Part shown: positions 61,839-64,000 of the stretch, piece by piece
Layout of the letters: each line of letters starts with the position of its first letter
How positions within the stretch are numbered: position 1 is the first letter of the stretch
Assembly: GCF_002252705.1 (NCBI RefSeq)
Contig: NZ_NQLA01000004.1
Location: 62,001 to 126,000, forward strand
DNA from: Vulcanococcus limneticus LL
Lineage (GTDB): Bacteria; Cyanobacteriota; Cyanobacteriia; PCC-6307; Cyanobiaceae
Direction: 5' to 3'
DNA length: 64,000 nt
Notes under the pieces: generated by a model
What the model saw: only the letters and a program-made list of their open reading frames with translations
Databases searched by the model: none
What the model was told of the DNA's origin: nothing
Made by a program: the position numbers and the translations under genes

Positions 61839-62970
61839 GCTCCTGGACGGGCCACCACAGGCACCAGCCAGCGTGGCGCAGCCGTTCGCGGTAGGCGCCG
61901 GCCCCCTCACCAGCCGCCAGCAGCCCCACCGGCGCCACCATCGGCGGCGGCGCCGGCTGCTGACGCAGCAGACCCAGGGCCCGGTGCAGGCCCCGCCCCA
62001 GGGGGCGCTCCACAACCACCAGGCCCACGGGGGCCGGCAGGTCGTACAGCAGGCCACTGGTCTCCTCCGGCTGGCAGCGGCAGGGCATGGTCCCCAGGGC
62101 CTGGCGTACCGCCAGGGGATCGCGGCTGGCGATCGGCTGGATCAGCAGGTCCGGCGGCAGCAGCTCCTGCTCGGCCGCCCAGACACAGGGGGCCGCCCGC
62201 CGGCTGTGGAGCAGCAGCCACAGGGCCGGTCGGCGCAGCAGATCACGGCGGAGGGCCAGAAGCAGCGGCAGGGGCAGGGGGGAGGGGGCGGGGCCCGGCC
62301 AGAGAGGTCGCGGCTGCCGCCGATGGCGCTCCCCTGGGAGATCCAGCTCCGCGGGCAGGGCACCACAACGCTCCAGTTCCGCCAGACTCACCCAGGCCCG
62401 GGTGGCCAGCAGGGCGTGGCCGCGCAGCTTCAGCCCCCAGGGATGCCCTGGAGCCAGCTGCAGGCCTGTCTCCACCGCCAGCAGGGCCTCGTCGGTCCAT
62501 CCCTGCTGGAGCAGCAGCCGCGCCAACAGCAGCCAAACCAGGGGCTGGGCCCGCTGGGCCCGCAGGCTGGCGCGGTACCAGCGCTCCGCTTCCCAGGGAT
62601 CACCATGCTCCTCCTCCAGCACCGCCACACTGCGACAGAGCTGGGCCGGCAGGCCAGCGGCATGGGCCCGGGCCGCCAAGCGGTCCCGAGTCGCCAGGGG
62701 ATCGGCAAGCTCCGCCCCGCGCCGGGGGGCGTCCAGCAGCGCCTCCAGCTCAACCAGGCCGGCCCGCCACTGGGCCTCGGCAGGCCGTAACAGCGACCAG
62801 CTGCGCCATCGGGCCGCCTGGGCCGCATGGCCCAGGCCCATCAGCCAGTCGGCCACCGCCTCGCAGGCCCCGGCGGCTCGATCGTCCTGCCCCAGGGCTT
62901 CCGCCAGGGCAGCCAGATCGGTCACCACCAACCGGTTGGCGGGATCCACCGGAACCATCACACAGGCCAT
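61831..62970 (-). CDS. TPR-like protein of unknown function in the sulfotransferase/GT61 cluster
   Basis: A 379-aa protein. Helical repeats occur in the N-terminal half (AGACEAVADWLMGLGHAAQAARW; WEAERWYRASLRAQRAQPLVWLLLARLLLQQGWTDEALLAVETGLQLAPGHPWG), consistent with TPRs. The C-terminal ~150 residues form a mixed region without a motif I recognise. ATG 62970 has AAGG about 10 nt upstream; GTG 62979 and ATG 62958 are alternatives. It is sandwiched between the sulfotransferase and the GT61-like gene on one transcript. Confidence 0.65.
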   Translation of the reverse strand: MACVMVPVDPANRLVVTDLAALAEALGQDDRAAGACEAVADWLMGLGHAAQAARWRSWSLLRPAEAQWRAGLVELEALLDAPRRGAELADPLATRDRLAARAHAAGLPAQLCRSVAVLEEEHGDPWEAERWYRASLRAQRAQPLVWLLLARLLLQQGWTDEALLAVETGLQLAPGHPWGLKLRGHALLATRAWVSLAELERCGALPAELDLPGERHRRQPRPLWPGPAPSPLPLPLLLALRRDLLRRPALWLLLHSRRAAPCVWAAEQELLPPDLLIQPIASRDPLAVRQALGTMPCRCQPEETSGLLYDLPAPVGLVVVERPLGRGLHRALGLLRQQPAPPPMVAPVGLLAAGEGAGAYRERLRHAGWCLWWPVQEHG

Positions 62971-62982
62971 GGGTGCCACACC

Positions 62983-64000
62983 TTACGGGTGAGTCCGGCG
63001 CCGGTCGGCCGCCACGACGGCCGCCACAGCCGCCGCGATGGGCTCGGGATCGAGCACGATCGGCTCGAAGATCGGCCCTTCGTAGAGCAACTCCTGGAGA
63101 AGACGGGGAGGGGCTTCAGGCTGCTCGCAGCGATACAGCTCCAGACCCAGCTCCCAGGCCAGGCCGTGGCTGTAAGGGGGCGCATAGCGTCGGCTATGCA
63201 GCTCCAGCACCCGTGCGCCCGGCGGCGCAAAGGCCAGGTTGGCCAGGGCGGCACCGTGGGGCACCACCAGAAGACTGGCCTCCGCAACCAGGGCCGCCTG
63301 CTGCGTCCATGGCAGGGCCGCCGGGTCGACCACCTCCACACCCAGGGGAGCCAGGGCCTCCAGGGTGGCCCGCTCATTCCACACGGGCCGGCGCCAGGTG
63401 GATCGGCGCTGGAGCCACAGGCGGCGGCCGCCGCCAGGGGCCGCCGTCGCCCCCAGGAATCCCCGCAGCCAGCCGAGGGCCCGGCCCGAGGGCCAGCCGA
63501 ACGGACCGCTGAAGTCCGGCACGAGCAACTCCTCAGCCTGGATGTAGGGGTGGCGGTGGGCATCGATCCACTGCTCGGGGGCCAGACCCAGGCGCTCCCA
63601 CAGCCCCTGCTCCAGCAGACGGCCACCGCCGTTGTGCCACACCCGCAGCGATCCGAGGGAACCCTGCCGGCGCAGCTGCTCCAGGGCCATCCCGAGCCTC
63701 GGCAGCGCCTCCAGCAGCGCGTGATAGTGAATCTCAGCGGAGAGATCAGCCACCGCCAGCACCGGTCCGGCCACGGCCAGGGGTTCCCCGCAGAACGGGG
63801 GCTCGGGCCCAGTCGGGGGCAGCGGGCAGCCCGGCCAAGGCTGGGGATAACGACGGCAGAGGTGCCCGAGGGAGACACCTGCCGCCGTGGCCACCCCCAG
63901 ACCATGGGTGACACCCCAGGGGTTGGCGGGGGAGCGGATCCAGCAACGGCCCCCCGGCAGCCGGTGCAGCTGGAACGGCGGCGCTGGGACTGGGGCTCCG
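62983..64000 (-). CDS. GT61-family (DUF563) glycosyltransferase, 5' end outside the window
   Basis: At least 338 aa are visible. The hallmark GT61 motif VVPHGAALANLAFAPPGARVLEL is near residue 260. HYHALLEALPRL and GFLGATAAP...RRLWLQRRST fit the family too. The frame stays open from a GTG at 63894 to the right edge, and the extra residues (LPGGRCWIRSPANPWGVTHGLGV) look like real GT61 N-terminus, so the start lies beyond 64000. GT61 members add xylose, GlcNAc or similar sugars; the substrate here is unknown. It precedes the TPR-like and sulfotransferase genes. Confidence 0.8.
   Translation of the reverse strand, partial: GAPVPAPPFQLHRLPGGRCWIRSPANPWGVTHGLGVATAAGVSLGHLCRRYPQPWPGCPLPPTGPEPPFCGEPLAVAGPVLAVADLSAEIHYHALLEALPRLGMALEQLRRQGSLGSLRVWHNGGGRLLEQGLWERLGLAPEQWIDAHRHPYIQAEELLVPDFSGPFGWPSGRALGWLRGFLGATAAPGGGRRLWLQRRSTWRRPVWNERATLEALAPLGVEVVDPAALPWTQQAALVAEASLLVVPHGAALANLAFAPPGARVLELHSRRYAPPYSHGLAWELGLELYRCEQPEAPPRLLQELLYEGPIFEPIVLDPEPIAAAVAAVVAADRRRTHP

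Noticed and set aside
61134-63512. 792-codon open frame on the plus strand
   Set aside because: Antisense to sulfotransferase, TPR-like and GT61 genes; Pro/Arg-rich without a motif.

Overview
The window is a piece of a very GC-rich cyanobacterial chromosome, most like the freshwater/euryhaline Cyanobium-Synechococcus group (sub-cluster 5.2). This rests on a KaiA-KaiB-KaiC clock locus beside a NblS/Hik33-type kinase gene and rplU-rpmA, YlqD and DUF1825 family proteins, a light-repressed-type ribosome hibernation factor, and a probable cyanobacterial digalactolipid synthase. No 16S rRNA is present, so the genus is an inference. No tRNA, rRNA, CRISPR array, insertion sequence or prophage was seen.

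Layout. 1-13 kb: housekeeping genes: the 5' part of pdhC (cut by the left edge), ylqD-like, acyl-ACP/CoA synthetase, lipB, hpf/lrtA, deoC-recO-MFS, a probable dgdA, then a leftward set (pyrF, phnA-like, a long PlsC-type acyltransferase, a duplicated membrane protein) and a cupin. 13-24 kb: a class-C beta-lactamase-fold serine hydrolase, a cysteine-dioxygenase-like/FAD fusion, tyrS, DUF1825, a LuxR-type regulator with HhH and GIY-YIG genes, pepA and two small proteins. 23.4-31.8 kb: an eight-gene leftward envelope operon (signal-peptide protein, purC, bamA, lpxC, fabZ, lpxA, lpxB, msrA) that makes lipid A and inserts outer-membrane proteins. 31.9-39.2 kb: purD and nblS rightward, kaiA-kaiB-kaiC leftward, rplU-rpmA rightward with a clear terminator.

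39.3-64 kb is an accessory cell-surface region, in large part more AT-rich than the rest. It holds a methyltransferase, glycosyltransferases (including a GT4-GT2 fusion) and TPR proteins. Next comes a complete inner-membrane type I secretion module: a parvulin-like prolyl isomerase, an ABC exporter with cyclic-nucleotide-binding and C39-like domains, and an HlyD adaptor. It is flanked by three likely substrates: a 942-aa RTX-like protein, a 1013-aa Cys- and Trp-free repeat protein, and a 238-aa RTX protein. At the right edge are a sulfotransferase, a TPR-like protein and a GT61-type glycosyltransferase cut by the edge. Together these suggest export and glycan decoration of a surface layer or adhesin. 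This is the most promising candidate for a poorly described system here.

A regulatory pattern recurs: a TAnnnT hexamer, usually preceded by C, lies 26-38 nt upstream of at least 17 start codons. It settles several start choices and points to short leaders on many first genes.
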